64,000 nucleotides of DNA, taken from NCBI RefSeq assembly GCF_003952465.1, contig NZ_CP034448.1, positions 3,201,001 to 3,265,000 of the forward strand, read 5' to 3'. A program made the position numbers and the translations under genes. The first letter of the stretch is position 1. Each line of letters starts with the position of its first letter. Under the pieces are notes generated by a model, which worked only from the letters and a program-made list of their open reading frames with translations, ran no database searches and had not been told where the DNA came from. The stretch comes from Mesorhizobium sp. M1B.F.Ca.ET.045.04.1.1 (lineage in GTDB: Bacteria; Pseudomonadota; Alphaproteobacteria; Rhizobiales; Rhizobiaceae). Shown here one piece after another: positions 8,797-17,002 of this stretch.

Positions 8797-9594
8797 ATGG
8801 CGCATGCCATTTCCCTGTCAGACACGAATTGGCATCGAAGCGACGTCGTTGCGAGCGATGCGGCAACCGCGATCGAGATTGTTGGTCTCAACAAATGGTA
8901 CGGCGCCTTTCACGCGCTGAAGGATGTCAGCCTTACGATGCCAGTTGGCAGGCGCGTCGTGATCTGTGGTCCGTCCGGCTCGGGCAAGTCGACACTCGTG
9001 CGATGCATCAACAGGCTCGAGACCTATCAACGTGGAACGATCCGGATCCGCGGCAAAGAGGCTACGAGCACCCCGGGTCGCCCTGCAGACGGCCGTCCAG
9101 AGGTCGGGATGGTGTTCCAGCAATTCAACCTCTTCCCGCATCTGACTGCGCTTGCGAATTGCATCCTGGCACTAAGGCGTGTCCTGAAGAGGCCGGCGGT
9201 GGAGGCTACCGACATCGCGATGCGCCATCTGGAGCGGGTAAGGATACCCGAGCAGGCGCACAAGTATCCGCCCCAGCTTTCCGGGGGCCAGCAGCAGCGG
9301 TTGGCGATCGCGCGGGCCTTGTGCCTCGACCCGCGGGTCATGCTTTTCGACGAGCCGACGTCCGCGCTCGATCCCGAAATGGTCAAGGAAGTCTTGGATG
9401 TGATGATCGACCTGGCCAAAGGCGGGATGACCATGATTTGCGTCACCCATGAGACCGGCTTTGCGCGAGCGGTAGCCGACGACGTCGTCTTGATGGACGA
9501 GGGCAGGGTGGTCGAAATCTCTCCACCCTCGATTTTCTTCACGGCTCCGCGACACGAGCGCACGCGCCGCTTCCTGGAGAAAGTGCTGCGATGA
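8797..9594 (+). CDS. Amino-acid-type ABC transporter ATP-binding protein (EhuA-like)
   Basis: 265 residues. It has Walker A GPSGSGKST, Q-loop MVFQQFNLF, signature LSGGQQQR, Walker [15 protein letters not shown] and switch histidine VTHE, so it should be an active ATPase. It energises the importer formed with the two permeases and the EhuB-like protein. About 30 N-terminal residues precede the usual start of the ABC domain. Its stop overlaps the start of the deacylase gene (ATGA at 9591-9594). Confidence 0.92.
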   Translation: MAHAISLSDTNWHRSDVVASDAATAIEIVGLNKWYGAFHALKDVSLTMPVGRRVVICGPSGSGKSTLVRCINRLETYQRGTIRIRGKEATSTPGRPADGRPEVGMVFQQFNLFPHLTALANCILALRRVLKRPAVEATDIAMRHLERVRIPEQAHKYPPQLSGGQQQRLAIARALCLDPRVMLFDEPTSALDPEMVKEVLDVMIDLAKGGMTMICVTHETGFARAVADDVVLMDEGRVVEISPPSIFFTAPRHERTRRFLEKVLR

Positions 9595-10649
9595 ACAAAC
9601 AATCCGCCATGTCTGCAAAAACCCGGATATGGACGCCAATCAACTATGCTGCAGAGGGAAAGCAGTCGGATTGCCTTCGACTGCCGCATTCGACCGACCT
9701 GTCGGCCTATGGCTGGATCCCGATTCCGCTGGTGTGCATCAAGAACGGCTCGGGACCCACTGCATTGCTGATCGCGGGAAACCACGGCGATGAATATGAG
9801 GGGCAAGTGGCACTCTCCAGTCTTGCCCGAGCAACGCAAGCACATGAGGTTTCGGGGCGGCTCATCATCATCCCGGCTCTCAACTATCCGGCGGTGGAGG
9901 CCGGCCGGCGGGTGTCGCCACTCGACGAAGGCAACCTCAACCGCGTCTTTCCGGGCGCCGCGCTTGGAACGCCGACCCAGATGATCGCCCACTATGTCAG
10001 CGAAGTTCTGATCCCAATGGCTGACCTTGTCGTCGACCTTCATTCGGGCGGACGCTCGCTCGACTATATCGCGAGCGCGCTGGTGCGCCCTGGGCGTACC
10101 GCACAGGAGCATCAACGCTTGCTTGGGCTGCTGAAACTATTCGGTGCGCCGATAAGCTTCATAAGCGACGGGACCGGCGGCGGCGGTCTCACCACGCTCG
10201 CGGCCGCGGCGGAGGCGCGCGGGGCGCTGGCGCTCACGACGGAATTGGGGGGAGGGGCGACCCTATCGCAAAACGGACTGAAGCTAGCCCTGTCGGGCCT
10301 GCGCCGGGTTCTCAGCGATCTCGGCATTTTGCGCGGCATTTCCGTCGAACCTGCCCCGCCAACGCGTCTGATGACGGTCAACGGCCACGACGCATTCGTC
10401 TATGCGCGCGAAAGGGGTATCTTCGAACCTGCCGCCAAGGTTGGTGACGAAGTCACCAAAGGGCAGCTGGCTGCCCGCATCCATTTTCCCGACGATCCGA
10501 CGCGCGAACCGCAAACGCTATATTTCGGATCCTCGGGGATCGTGGCGTGCCGCAGAGTGCCGTCGCTGACACAGCGCGGCGACTGCCTCTTCAAGCTGAT
10601 GGCGGATGTCGGCCCTAGACTTGACCATTCTCAGGCTCTCCATGCTTAG
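9591..10649 (+). CDS. DoeB/EutE-like N-acyl-amino-acid deacylase (M14, AstE/aspartoacylase family)
   Basis: A 352-residue zinc hydrolase of the succinylglutamate desuccinylase/aspartoacylase family. Zinc ligands are H65 and E68 (GNHGDEYEG) and H151 (DLHSGG); the substrate motif is NLNRVFPG. The N-terminal PHSTDLSAYGWIPIP and the segment GTPTQMIAHYV are like DoeB/EutE, which removes the acetyl group from N-alpha-acetyl-2,4-diaminobutyrate in ectoine breakdown. The C-terminal part (EVTKGQLAARIHF) is the usual beta domain. It is translationally coupled to the ATPase upstream and to the PLP enzyme downstream. The reaction type is well supported; the substrate is inference. Confidence 0.85.
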   Translation: MNKQSAMSAKTRIWTPINYAAEGKQSDCLRLPHSTDLSAYGWIPIPLVCIKNGSGPTALLIAGNHGDEYEGQVALSSLARATQAHEVSGRLIIIPALNYPAVEAGRRVSPLDEGNLNRVFPGAALGTPTQMIAHYVSEVLIPMADLVVDLHSGGRSLDYIASALVRPGRTAQEHQRLLGLLKLFGAPISFISDGTGGGGLTTLAAAAEARGALALTTELGGGATLSQNGLKLALSGLRRVLSDLGILRGISVEPAPPTRLMTVNGHDAFVYARERGIFEPAAKVGDEVTKGQLAARIHFPDDPTREPQTLYFGSSGIVACRRVPSLTQRGDCLFKLMADVGPRLDHSQALHA

Positions 10650-11805
10650 GCCCTCACGAGCGCTCAATCCGCTGGCGTTCGGCCTGCGCTGCGTGCGCTG
10701 CGGGACGGTCTTCGCGCTTGGAGACTACCATCAAGGCTGCCCGGCTTGTCACGACCGTGGCGTGCCTGCCAGCCTCGCCATCGAATATGCTGAATTGCCC
10801 AAATCCCTGGATCGCCTCGCGGACTGGCAAATCTATCCGGACCATCCCACGCTCGGCGAAGGCGATACCCCACTCGTTCGGATGGACGGACTGGCCAGGG
10901 AAATGGGCGTTCAAGATCTTTTCGTGAAGAACGAGGGCGCCAATCCGACAGGATCGCACAAGGACCGCATGAGCCGATTTGTTGTCCAAAGAGCTCTGGA
11001 TGCGGGCGCGACCACGGTGGCGGCAGCCTCGAGCGGCAACGCCGGCGCGTCGCTTGCCGCCTATGCAGCTCATGTCGGGTTGGCCTGCGTTGTCGTCACG
11101 ACGCCGGACATGAATCCCAACTTGCGCCGCGCGATCGAAGTGCATGGGGCGACGCTGATGGCGGCCGAAACGCCCGAACGGCGCTGGCAGGCGATGGTCG
11201 GCCGCGTAAAGACAGGACAATGGTACCCGGCCACAAACTTCATTTTGCCAGCCGTCGGCAGCAATCCGTTCGGAGTGGATGGTTTGAGGTCGATTGCACT
11301 CGAGATCTTTCGCGATCTTGGGGGGCGTTGCACCGACATCGTGGTTCCAACCGCCAGGGCCGATCTGCTGTGGGCGATTGCGCGCGGCTATTGCGATTTG
11401 CGGCGGGCAGGCTTTCTCGTCGACCCACCAAGGGTTCATGCCGTGGAGCCGTTCGCCCGCCTGTCGAAGGTGCTTGCCGGGGAAGATTATCGTGGCACAT
11501 TCCCGGGCCGTACAACACTCGTCTCGATCGGCGGGTCGACAGTGACTTACCAGGCGATAGACGCGATCGCGTCCTGCGGCGGCAAGGCAGTCGTCACACA
11601 CGACATCGAGGTGCATGAAGATCAGGATCAGTTGGCGCGTTGCGGCCTCTATCTGGAACTGTCGAGCGCAGCTGCGCTGACCGGTGCAAGGAAGCTGGTC
11701 GGCGAAGGCGCGATTTCAGCCGATGCTGTTGTTGTTCTCGTCGGAACGTCCAGTGGGCTATCCGAATCTCACACCTATACGGAGGCCATAGCTACAGTAA
11801 GCTGA
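10642..11805 (+). CDS. Threonine-synthase-like PLP enzyme (fold type II)
   Basis: 387 residues from ATG 10642, which overlaps the deacylase stop by eight bases; an ATG at 10606 would add 12 residues. A zinc-ribbon-like N-terminus (C17, C20, C33, C36) precedes a fold type II PLP domain. The PLP lysine is K107 (TGSHKDR) and the phosphate loop is near SSGNAGAS. The family contains threonine synthase, threonine dehydratase and diaminopropionate ammonia-lyase. In the standard ectoine cluster the equivalent gene, eutB, is threonine-dehydratase-like. Here it may carry out an elimination or replacement on the diamino acid released by the deacylase. There is no homoserine kinase or other threonine pathway gene nearby. 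Confidence 0.82.
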   Translation: MLRPSRALNPLAFGLRCVRCGTVFALGDYHQGCPACHDRGVPASLAIEYAELPKSLDRLADWQIYPDHPTLGEGDTPLVRMDGLAREMGVQDLFVKNEGANPTGSHKDRMSRFVVQRALDAGATTVAAASSGNAGASLAAYAAHVGLACVVVTTPDMNPNLRRAIEVHGATLMAAETPERRWQAMVGRVKTGQWYPATNFILPAVGSNPFGVDGLRSIALEIFRDLGGRCTDIVVPTARADLLWAIARGYCDLRRAGFLVDPPRVHAVEPFARLSKVLAGEDYRGTFPGRTTLVSIGGSTVTYQAIDAIASCGGKAVVTHDIEVHEDQDQLARCGLYLELSSAAALTGARKLVGEGAISADAVVVLVGTSSGLSESHTYTEAIATVS

Positions 11806-11929
11806 TCCGCCGCTGCGACGACGAGTCTTGAACCGAAACGCAATGGCAGCTTCCGATTTCACAACGAAGGTATCAGATTTCAACCTGTGGGTCGGAATCA
11901 TGGACTGACCAACCGAGACGTTGTTTTAA

Positions 11930-12390
11930 TCAGCGGTCCCGCCTTGCGGTTACCTGCCGCGAGCCGGAGCACCCGACACTGTCGGACGTCGAGCACGGCG
12001 CCAGTTCGGCCTTGAGCGCTTCGGTATTCGCGCGGGCTACCTCGACGGCTTCGTCCCCCGCCTCCCTGTAGACCTCGCCGGCCGGTCCGAGAGCGAGCTG
12101 GAATTCGATGGCCTGGTCGAGGTCGTGGCCGACAAATATATCGGCATCGATGCGGTCCAAGGAAATTTGGCTGTAGCCGGAGCCTTCGAGCAGGCGTCTG
12201 ACATCGCGATGGGCCATCGAGAACGGGGCCGGGCCGCAGGTGCGGGCATTTTCGCTCCGTGGAAGGCATTGCCGAACGGTCCGTGGCTCCGATACGGGAG
12301 CGGCCCGGTGGCCATGGGGTTTGGTGGCGTGCCACCGGGCCTAACCGGCGGGGGCTCGGAAACGAAACACGGCACCGGCTGACGACAAAT
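11930..12390 (-). pseudogene. Remnant of a SAM-dependent methyltransferase
   Basis: The frame ending at 11930 carries a recognisable methyltransferase C-terminus: VRRLLEGSGYSQISLDR, then DLDQAIEFQLALGPAGEVYR. Upstream the likeness jumps to another frame (NPMATGPLP near 12300), and the catalytic N-terminal half is missing. This is a frameshifted 3' remnant, not an expressed enzyme. The overlapping open frames on this strand are side products of the high GC content. It marks the end of the ectoine-like module. Confidence 0.6.
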
Positions 12391-12479
12391 ATAGATCTCT
12401 GCCGAAATGATCGGCACGCATCCATAAGGACGAAGCCGGAGTAGCCAAGGGCAGGATGTCGCCGGAAGCCCCAGAGCCG

Positions 12480-12689
12480 TTAGTTGCCTCGCGGTTTGGC
12501 TCTTGGCTCCGGCAAGCTATCACACGGATTTGCGGCCAATCTGGCCGTTCGCGGGTCTCTTAGCCACAGAGATTTCTTTCTTCTTTCCAGTATCTCATCA
12601 CGGCCCACATCAACGGCCGGCAAGCCTTTCGTAGCGGCGATCAAATAGTCGGCTCTGTTCGTTCGATAGTCTTCTTTTTGGACGGACAT
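12480..12689 (-). CDS. Small hypothetical protein
   Basis: A 69-residue protein that I do not recognise. It is kept because its ATG (12689) is preceded by a near-perfect ribosome site (GGGAGG, about six bases away) and the N-terminal half is hydrophilic and plausible (RADYLIAATKGLPAVDV). The C-terminal third is arginine- and proline-rich and may be less conserved. It lies between a decayed methyltransferase and the MucR homologue and appears to be transcribed alone. Confidence 0.45.
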   Translation of the reverse strand: MSVQKEDYRTNRADYLIAATKGLPAVDVGRDEILERRKKSLWLRDPRTARLAANPCDSLPEPRAKPRGN

Positions 12690-12887
12690 CGTTTTCCTCC
12701 CGGTCTCCGGGCTTTTTTCTCCTCGCGTCTGGACGGAGACAGTAGCTGCCGGTGCATCGCAGGAGTCTACAAATTGAAGATTGTATTAAAATGATACACT
12801 CCGCCCCGCCCCGTATCACAAACTCGCGCGTCGGCTGTCACCTGTGGCCCCCTCGCAGCCCGTGCAAAAACGGGCAAGGCTCCGCTT

Positions 12888-13340
12888 TCATCGTGACGAA
12901 CGCTTTTTGGCGGTGCTTTTCGCCGGTTTTGCCGCGCGCTTGCGGCCGAGCCCACTGGACTTTGCCAATGCCGATCGTCGAGCCGCATAGTTCGGCGCCA
13001 CCATCGGATACTCCGGCTTCAATCCCCATTTCTCGCGATATTCATTGGGCGTCAGACCGTAGTTCACGCCTAGATGGCGCTTTAGAGATTTAAATTTCTT
13101 CCCGTCTTCAAGACAGATTATGTAGTCAGGAAACACAGACCTCTTCGGAATGACTGCGGGCTCCTGATTTGGCTTTTCGGCCGCCTTTTGGGTGGTCGTT
13201 GCCGATAGTGACGAATGAATAGAAGCAATAAGTCCGGGCAATTCGGTTACGGGGAGAGCGTTCTTAGCGACGTAAGCTGAGACGATATCTGCCGTCAGAC
13301 CGATAAGATCGACGTTTTGAGTCTCATTTTGTTCAGTCAA
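12888..13340 (-). CDS. Ros/MucR-family transcriptional regulator, zinc ligands lost
   Basis: A 150-residue protein with the MucR layout: a helical N-terminal oligomerisation part (VDLIGLTADIVSAYV), a linker, and a DNA-binding domain (YIICLEDGKKFKSLKRHL, then TPNEYREKWGLKPEYPMV). In the classical Ros finger the zinc is held by Cys2His2. Here the second cysteine is Asp (CLED) and a C-terminal histidine is replaced in HLGVNYGL. Metal-free Ros homologues are known from Mesorhizobium, so it may still bind DNA. The tail is lysine- and arginine-rich (KRAAKPAKSTAKKRSSR). MucR proteins act as global H-NS-like regulators of exopolysaccharide and motility. Confidence 0.9.
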   Translation of the reverse strand: MTEQNETQNVDLIGLTADIVSAYVAKNALPVTELPGLIASIHSSLSATTTQKAAEKPNQEPAVIPKRSVFPDYIICLEDGKKFKSLKRHLGVNYGLTPNEYREKWGLKPEYPMVAPNYAARRSALAKSSGLGRKRAAKPAKSTAKKRSSR

Positions 13341-13760
13341 GGTATTCCCTCCTAGAATCGCAATTTAAGCCCCACCCCTGCGCTGCTGATTGTAATGCAC
13401 CTTCGACGACCCGCCAATGCTCGGTGGTCTGCTATCCAACGGAGAGCAGGAAAATACCGATCCGTCGTTGTCATGTATTAGTGGCTGCTGTTTGATCCAT
13501 TCGAGAGATAGTTTGGCTTTATGTATATCCGGCTTTTGCCCGTTGTGCGGCCAGCACCAGAGCCACGCGCCGCTTGGCTTTCTTGGGATTCTCCAGCGGC
13601 AAAGGCGTGCGATTTTCTAGGGTTTGCTGTCTCGCGAATTCGGCCTGCGGGTGTATCAGTTTCTTGAGATGTCGACGGCGCCTTGGCGGACGTGCAGACT
13701 AATTGGCTCCGTCAAAACATCGCTGGCGTCTTACCTGCGCGGTGTTTGAACGCGGCGGAA
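13341..13760 (+). other. Intergenic region without a convincing gene
   Basis: About 420 bases between the MucR homologue and the membrane protein gene. The minus strand around 13520-13640 can be read as ENPKKAKRRVALVLAAQRAKAG, which might be the tail of a lost small protein, but there is no start or ribosome site. A 67-codon plus-strand frame (13417-13620) looks like chance. Confidence 0.4.
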
Positions 13761-14453
13761 TCAATGACGCCTCCAGGATGCGACGAGCAGCCATCCGGCC
13801 CAAATCACATTTAGGACCTCGGCCGCCTCGATGCCGATTATGTGCGTTGACGAAAAGCCTTCAGACCCGGCGGTCCAGCCTTGCAGCCAGTAAGCGAGAC
13901 CTGAGAGCGCCATCAGGTAGGCGATCGGCCGCGGGATCTTCGCCGCTAAGGCTACTGTGACAGCCAAGAGGACCAACGCCAGGCCCAACGCAAAGGCCTC
14001 GTAGCTTCTCGTTCCCCACTCCAGCCAACGTACCGCCTCTGCTGTTGCAAAGCGCGCCGCCTTCTCGGCCTCGGGAGCGTTCACCCAAGCGTTCACGGCT
14101 TGCTTGAGCGCGACACCGTCGACCGCCAGCACCACTGCGTACAGTGAAAGGCTCACAACGGTCAAAGCTGCGCCAAATCGCCCGGTCCACTTGGCAGTTT
14201 CACCTTGAACGTCAAGGCCAAAGAACAGGGTCAATAGGCCCGCCAGCAAAATGGCAGTGCAAGCGAACTGGGCTACATGCACCATAGTCCATGTGCCGCT
14301 GGCGGCGTAACCCTGGAAGATGACTGGGTGGTTGTTGGCATCCCCGCCGGCATGGAACAGCGTAACGATGACGTAGAGAATTTGCCCCACTAAGAGCAAC
14401 CAAGCCGAAAGGCGCAGCGCCAGTTGTCGGTCAGATTCTGTGTTGTTTTCCAC
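13761..14453 (-). CDS. Hypothetical multi-spanning membrane protein (DUF4386-like)
   Basis: 230 residues from the GTG at 14453, which has GGGGAGG seven bases upstream; the open frame runs on to 15146 but that extension has no protein character. It has about six hydrophobic segments, for example LSAWLLLVGQILYVIVTLF, CTAILLAGLLTLFFGL, LTVVSLSLYAVVLAV and LALVLLAVTVALAA. The arrangement resembles DUF4386 membrane proteins of unknown function. It is monocistronic, and nothing around it points to a role. Confidence 0.75.
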   Translation of the reverse strand: MENNTESDRQLALRLSAWLLLVGQILYVIVTLFHAGGDANNHPVIFQGYAASGTWTMVHVAQFACTAILLAGLLTLFFGLDVQGETAKWTGRFGAALTVVSLSLYAVVLAVDGVALKQAVNAWVNAPEAEKAARFATAEAVRWLEWGTRSYEAFALGLALVLLAVTVALAAKIPRPIAYLMALSGLAYWLQGWTAGSEGFSSTHIIGIEAAEVLNVIWAGWLLVASWRRH

Positions 14454-14855
14454 GACGGTCCTCCCCTTGAACCATGCGGCAAATTTAGTGTGTCTGCGCC
14501 TTGGCCAGCGAGTCAAGAGAGGAAAAGGCGAATGCCGTCGGACGGCGGTATGCTTCACCGATCGTGTTTCGCGATCGCGACAAATGGATCGGATGGGACG
14601 GCCACTTTTGCCATCGATCTCGGATGTTTCATCAAGGGCTCCTTGCTGACGGACGATCCGCTCAATCGACAAAGTTCGCGGCGAGGCCGGAAGCAGTAAG
14701 CTAGGCTTCGCGTGATCATGAACACCCGCCGCGAGCGGCGCTTCGGATAGTCGCCGAGATGCCCCGCTCATAGTCACATTCTCCGGCGCCGGCACAGGCG
14801 GAGCGTAGCTTCCGATCCCAAGGCTGGCCGCCTGAAACAAATTTCGATTGCAATG
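14454..14855 (+). other. Intergenic region, no gene seen
   Basis: About 400 bases upstream of the membrane protein gene. The open frames here (14424-14704) lack ribosome sites and protein-like composition. Nothing convincing is seen apart from the GGAAC motif that starts at 14856. Confidence 0.4.
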
Positions 14856-14880
14856 GAACTTTCCCGCCGAATGAATGTTC
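14856..14880 (+). promoter_or_regulatory. EcfG-type promoter motif
   Basis: GGAAC at 14856-14860 and TGTT at 14877-14880, a 16-base spacer. This fits the alphaproteobacterial general-stress sigma consensus GGAAC-N16/17-CGTT with one mismatch in the -10. It lies about 84 bp upstream of the gene at 14964. Confidence 0.5.
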
Positions 14881-14963
14881 GAGCGCCATAGGGACGGCTG
14901 GGCTATTCCGACCTGTCGCGCGCTTTGCAGCAGGCAGAGCAGCCCGCGAACAGGAAGATGGCC

Positions 14964-15428
14964 ATGAAACACCAAACACTCGAAGAGCTGCACGCGGTCG
15001 CGGAAGTCGATGCAGCCTGCTCGGTGATGACGCGAAGCCAGCGACTGGAACATTGGGCAGCGCTTCTCGAGCGGTTTCCCGACCGATGCCTCAGAGCACT
15101 CCCCGGCACCGAATACATGCGCCTCGATGTACGTGACAAGGCGCAAGGTCTTGAATCTCCGCTGAGCATTGCTTTCGCCGATCCGATGTTGCGCGCGCAG
15201 GGACTGAGGAATGAAACCTACGGCGAAGCCAGACGCTTCTTCGAGCTATCGGACTGGCAATTGCACGCCATTGTTTGCCATTGTCATGTCGGCGCGACCA
15301 TGAAAGCCGGCTGGGTTGCTGTTCAGGTGCGGGCCGCGACCAAACAAGATGGAAAGCTTTTCGGTAAACTTCGGCAAGTAATCGCCCAATGGCCGGCAAT
15401 CCGCCTTTTCACTCATGCCAGGGAATAG
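14964..15428 (+). CDS. Hypothetical protein, probably stress-induced
   Basis: 154 residues from ATG 14964, chosen because CAGGAAG lies eight bases upstream; the in-frame ATG at 14958 is too close to that site. I do not recognise the family. The protein is soluble, with an N-terminal helical region (LEHWAALLERFPDRCLRAL) and a cysteine/histidine cluster (HAIVCHCHVGATM). The EcfG-type motif at 14856 suggests expression under general stress. It ends about 145 bases before the repeat cluster that may mark an island boundary. Confidence 0.6.
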   Translation: MKHQTLEELHAVAEVDAACSVMTRSQRLEHWAALLERFPDRCLRALPGTEYMRLDVRDKAQGLESPLSIAFADPMLRAQGLRNETYGEARRFFELSDWQLHAIVCHCHVGATMKAGWVAVQVRAATKQDGKLFGKLRQVIAQWPAIRLFTHARE

Positions 15429-15514
15429 GCGTGGGACGAACGACGTGATGCTTAAGTATGTCAGGAGGGTCGAGAGCGGACGCATAAGGTATGTATACAT
15501 CTGGCGCGAATTAA

Positions 15515-15572
15515 GGACCCAGCGAACCCTGGCGCCTGTTCTTGGTTGGGTTCGGGTCCCTCAGTGCCCATC
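15515..15572 (+). other. Hairpin and decayed tRNA-3'-end-like sequence
   Basis: GGACCC (15515-15520) and GAACC (15524-15528) pair with GGTTC (15549-15553) and GGGTCC (15554-15559). The right part reads GGTTCGGGTCCCTCAG and then TGCCCATCA, which looks like a T-arm and acceptor end of a tRNA with changes (ATCA for ACCA). No matching 5' half is visible. It may be an old integration-site remnant; the evidence is weak. Confidence 0.3.
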
Positions 15573-15624
15573 ATTATCGTTATTTATCAATGATTTATTG
15601 ACTGGTTCGCCAAAAGGTTCGCCA
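15573..15624 (+). repeat. Left copy of the GGTTCGCCA repeat cluster
   Basis: An AT-rich stretch (ATTATCGTTATTTATCAATG...) followed by two GGTTCGCCA units at 15604-15612 and 15616-15624, 12 bp apart. A related block lies at 28036-28071 in the same orientation, with further units at 27935-27943 and, inverted, 27975-27983. The two clusters enclose about 12 kb with the trigonelline-type module. Confidence 0.55.
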
Positions 15625-15843
15625 GGCTGTGGTTTGCGCGTCATCCCTAGAGGACGGGAGCCGCTCCGAACGCCGTGGAGGGTCGTTGCCCCTGCCGAAG
15701 AAATCGCGCGGTTGGGTTCCGGCGCGCGCCAATTCGCTCGGTTGTCATGCGGCTAAGGCAGTCTGGGACCCGTGCGTAGCGGCACGGCGGTGCGCCTCCC
15801 TTTTTTTTGCGGCTTGTCTTACCTCAATATCCACGGTGGCGGT

Positions 15844-16212
15844 CTACGAGACGCCGCCCGCCTGCTGCACACGATAGGCGAGGAGATCACGATGCAATGC
15901 CAGTACTGCCAGCGTGACGTATTCTGCCATCGCGTCGGAAATGCCCGGCTCGATCATCCGCACGACGGGCAACCCGGCCGGCAAGGCGTCGAAATCGAAC
16001 TGGTCGACCCCAGCTCCCAGCGAAAACAGCACCTCAAGGTTCGGGTACTTCGCGCTTATGTCTGTGGGCGGATGCCAGACGCCAAGATACTTCACCGAAC
16101 GCGGGTCGACCGCGTCCGCGCAATAGTGGAAGGCGATTTCGGGAGCACGTTCGGCAAAGAGCGCTGCCCACTCGGCGCCGCGTTCGGCATCGGCATCATA
16201 GAGGAAGGTCAT
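15844..16212 (-). pseudogene. ghrA: Truncated glyoxylate/hydroxypyruvate reductase A
   Basis: The frame from ATG 16212 gives the first about 118 residues of a D-2-hydroxyacid dehydrogenase of the GhrA type: MTFLYDADAERGAEWAALF, VKYLGVWHPPTDI, LEVLFSLGAGVDQF and ISDAMAEYVTLAVLALHRD. The family is about 310 residues; here the sequence stops after AYRVQQ, before the NAD-binding Rossmann motif and catalytic Arg, Glu and His. It is therefore non-functional. The break lies about 220 bases from the left repeat cluster, as expected if a recombination event removed the 3' part. A full GhrA reduces glyoxylate and hydroxypyruvate. Confidence 0.8.
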
Positions 16213-16246
16213 TTCGGCGCCCCGGGATTGCCACGAAAGACGAAGC

Positions 16247-16837
16247 TCAGCGTGCCTGCCCCTCAGCTTCCATTTCCGCCATGTCCTGGAACCTGTCGGC
16301 GATACGTGGATGCGCCCGCCCGCCATCACAGGCGCCAATGGCGATCAGCACCTCATCCGCACCGGGTGCGTCCGGAACCTGGAAGTTGGCCGTCAGGAAG
16401 TGGGAGCGTTTGCCGGTTTCGCTCTTGTGGGTCATCGGCAGGGAAAGAAGGGCGCCTGGCCCGTTGCGGGTATTCGTGAAGCTCAGATAGGTCGTGCCGT
16501 TTACCGCCGTGCGGAACATATTGCCGAACCGCAAGGTATGGATCAGCGCCGATGCATGTTCGATCTCGCCATTGATGCCGACCGAAGCCGCCTTGCCGTA
16601 AGCCTCGACCTTATCCGCCGACAAGAGCGCCACCAATCGCTTGGTCATTTCGGCGCCAAGACCCGGCGCCAACCGGAGGATCTCTGGGCGCAAATTTTCA
16701 ACGAATCCTTGACCGGCCCACGGGTTCTTCAACACGGCTGCGACCACCACCATGGAGATCGGTTGGTCGGCTTTCTTGCCACCCTCGACGAATACTTCCT
16801 CGATGAATGTGCAGAACTTTCTCACTCCGAGATCCAT
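16247..16837 (-). CDS. Amino acid synthesis family protein (AA_synth, DUF1185)
   Basis: 196 residues matching the AA_synth family: KADQPISMVVVAAVLKNPW, LRPEILRLAPGLGAEM, GKAASVGINGEIEHASALI and a C-terminal DEVLIAIGACDGGRAHPRI. ATG 16837 has GAGG upstream. Despite its name the family has no proven biochemical function. In rhizobia and related bacteria such genes occur beside LLM monooxygenases and flavin reductases. Here it is divergent from the regulator at 17003 and lies just upstream of the truncated ghrA on the same strand. Confidence 0.82.
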   Translation of the reverse strand: MDLGVRKFCTFIEEVFVEGGKKADQPISMVVVAAVLKNPWAGQGFVENLRPEILRLAPGLGAEMTKRLVALLSADKVEAYGKAASVGINGEIEHASALIHTLRFGNMFRTAVNGTTYLSFTNTRNGPGALLSLPMTHKSETGKRSHFLTANFQVPDAPGADEVLIAIGACDGGRAHPRIADRFQDMAEMEAEGQAR

Positions 16838-17002
16838 GGATTCCTCATCTGTTCGCTGGATTGTGGCGCAACCTAATGAGCAACGACGGTGAATGTCTTC
16901 CTTCGTTAAGGAGGAAAAACAGAAAGGCCGGCACTTCGAAACGATGTAGAATTCAGCTCCCGCGCATGCCTAACTCAGCGGGTCGTGGCGCAGGGAGCGA
17001 TT

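Noticed and set aside
11898..12425. A 175-codon minus-strand frame as a gene
   Set aside because: Rich in Arg, Pro and Ser with no family likeness; it is a shadow of the decayed methyltransferase in other frames.
13761..15146. A 461-residue membrane protein using the whole open frame
   Set aside because: The first about 230 codons have no protein character and a strong ribosome site precedes the GTG at 14453.
15515..15559. The hairpin as a terminator of the gene at 14964
   Set aside because: The stem has a three-base bulge, a 20-base loop and no T-tract after it; a decayed tRNA-like or attachment structure fits slightly better.
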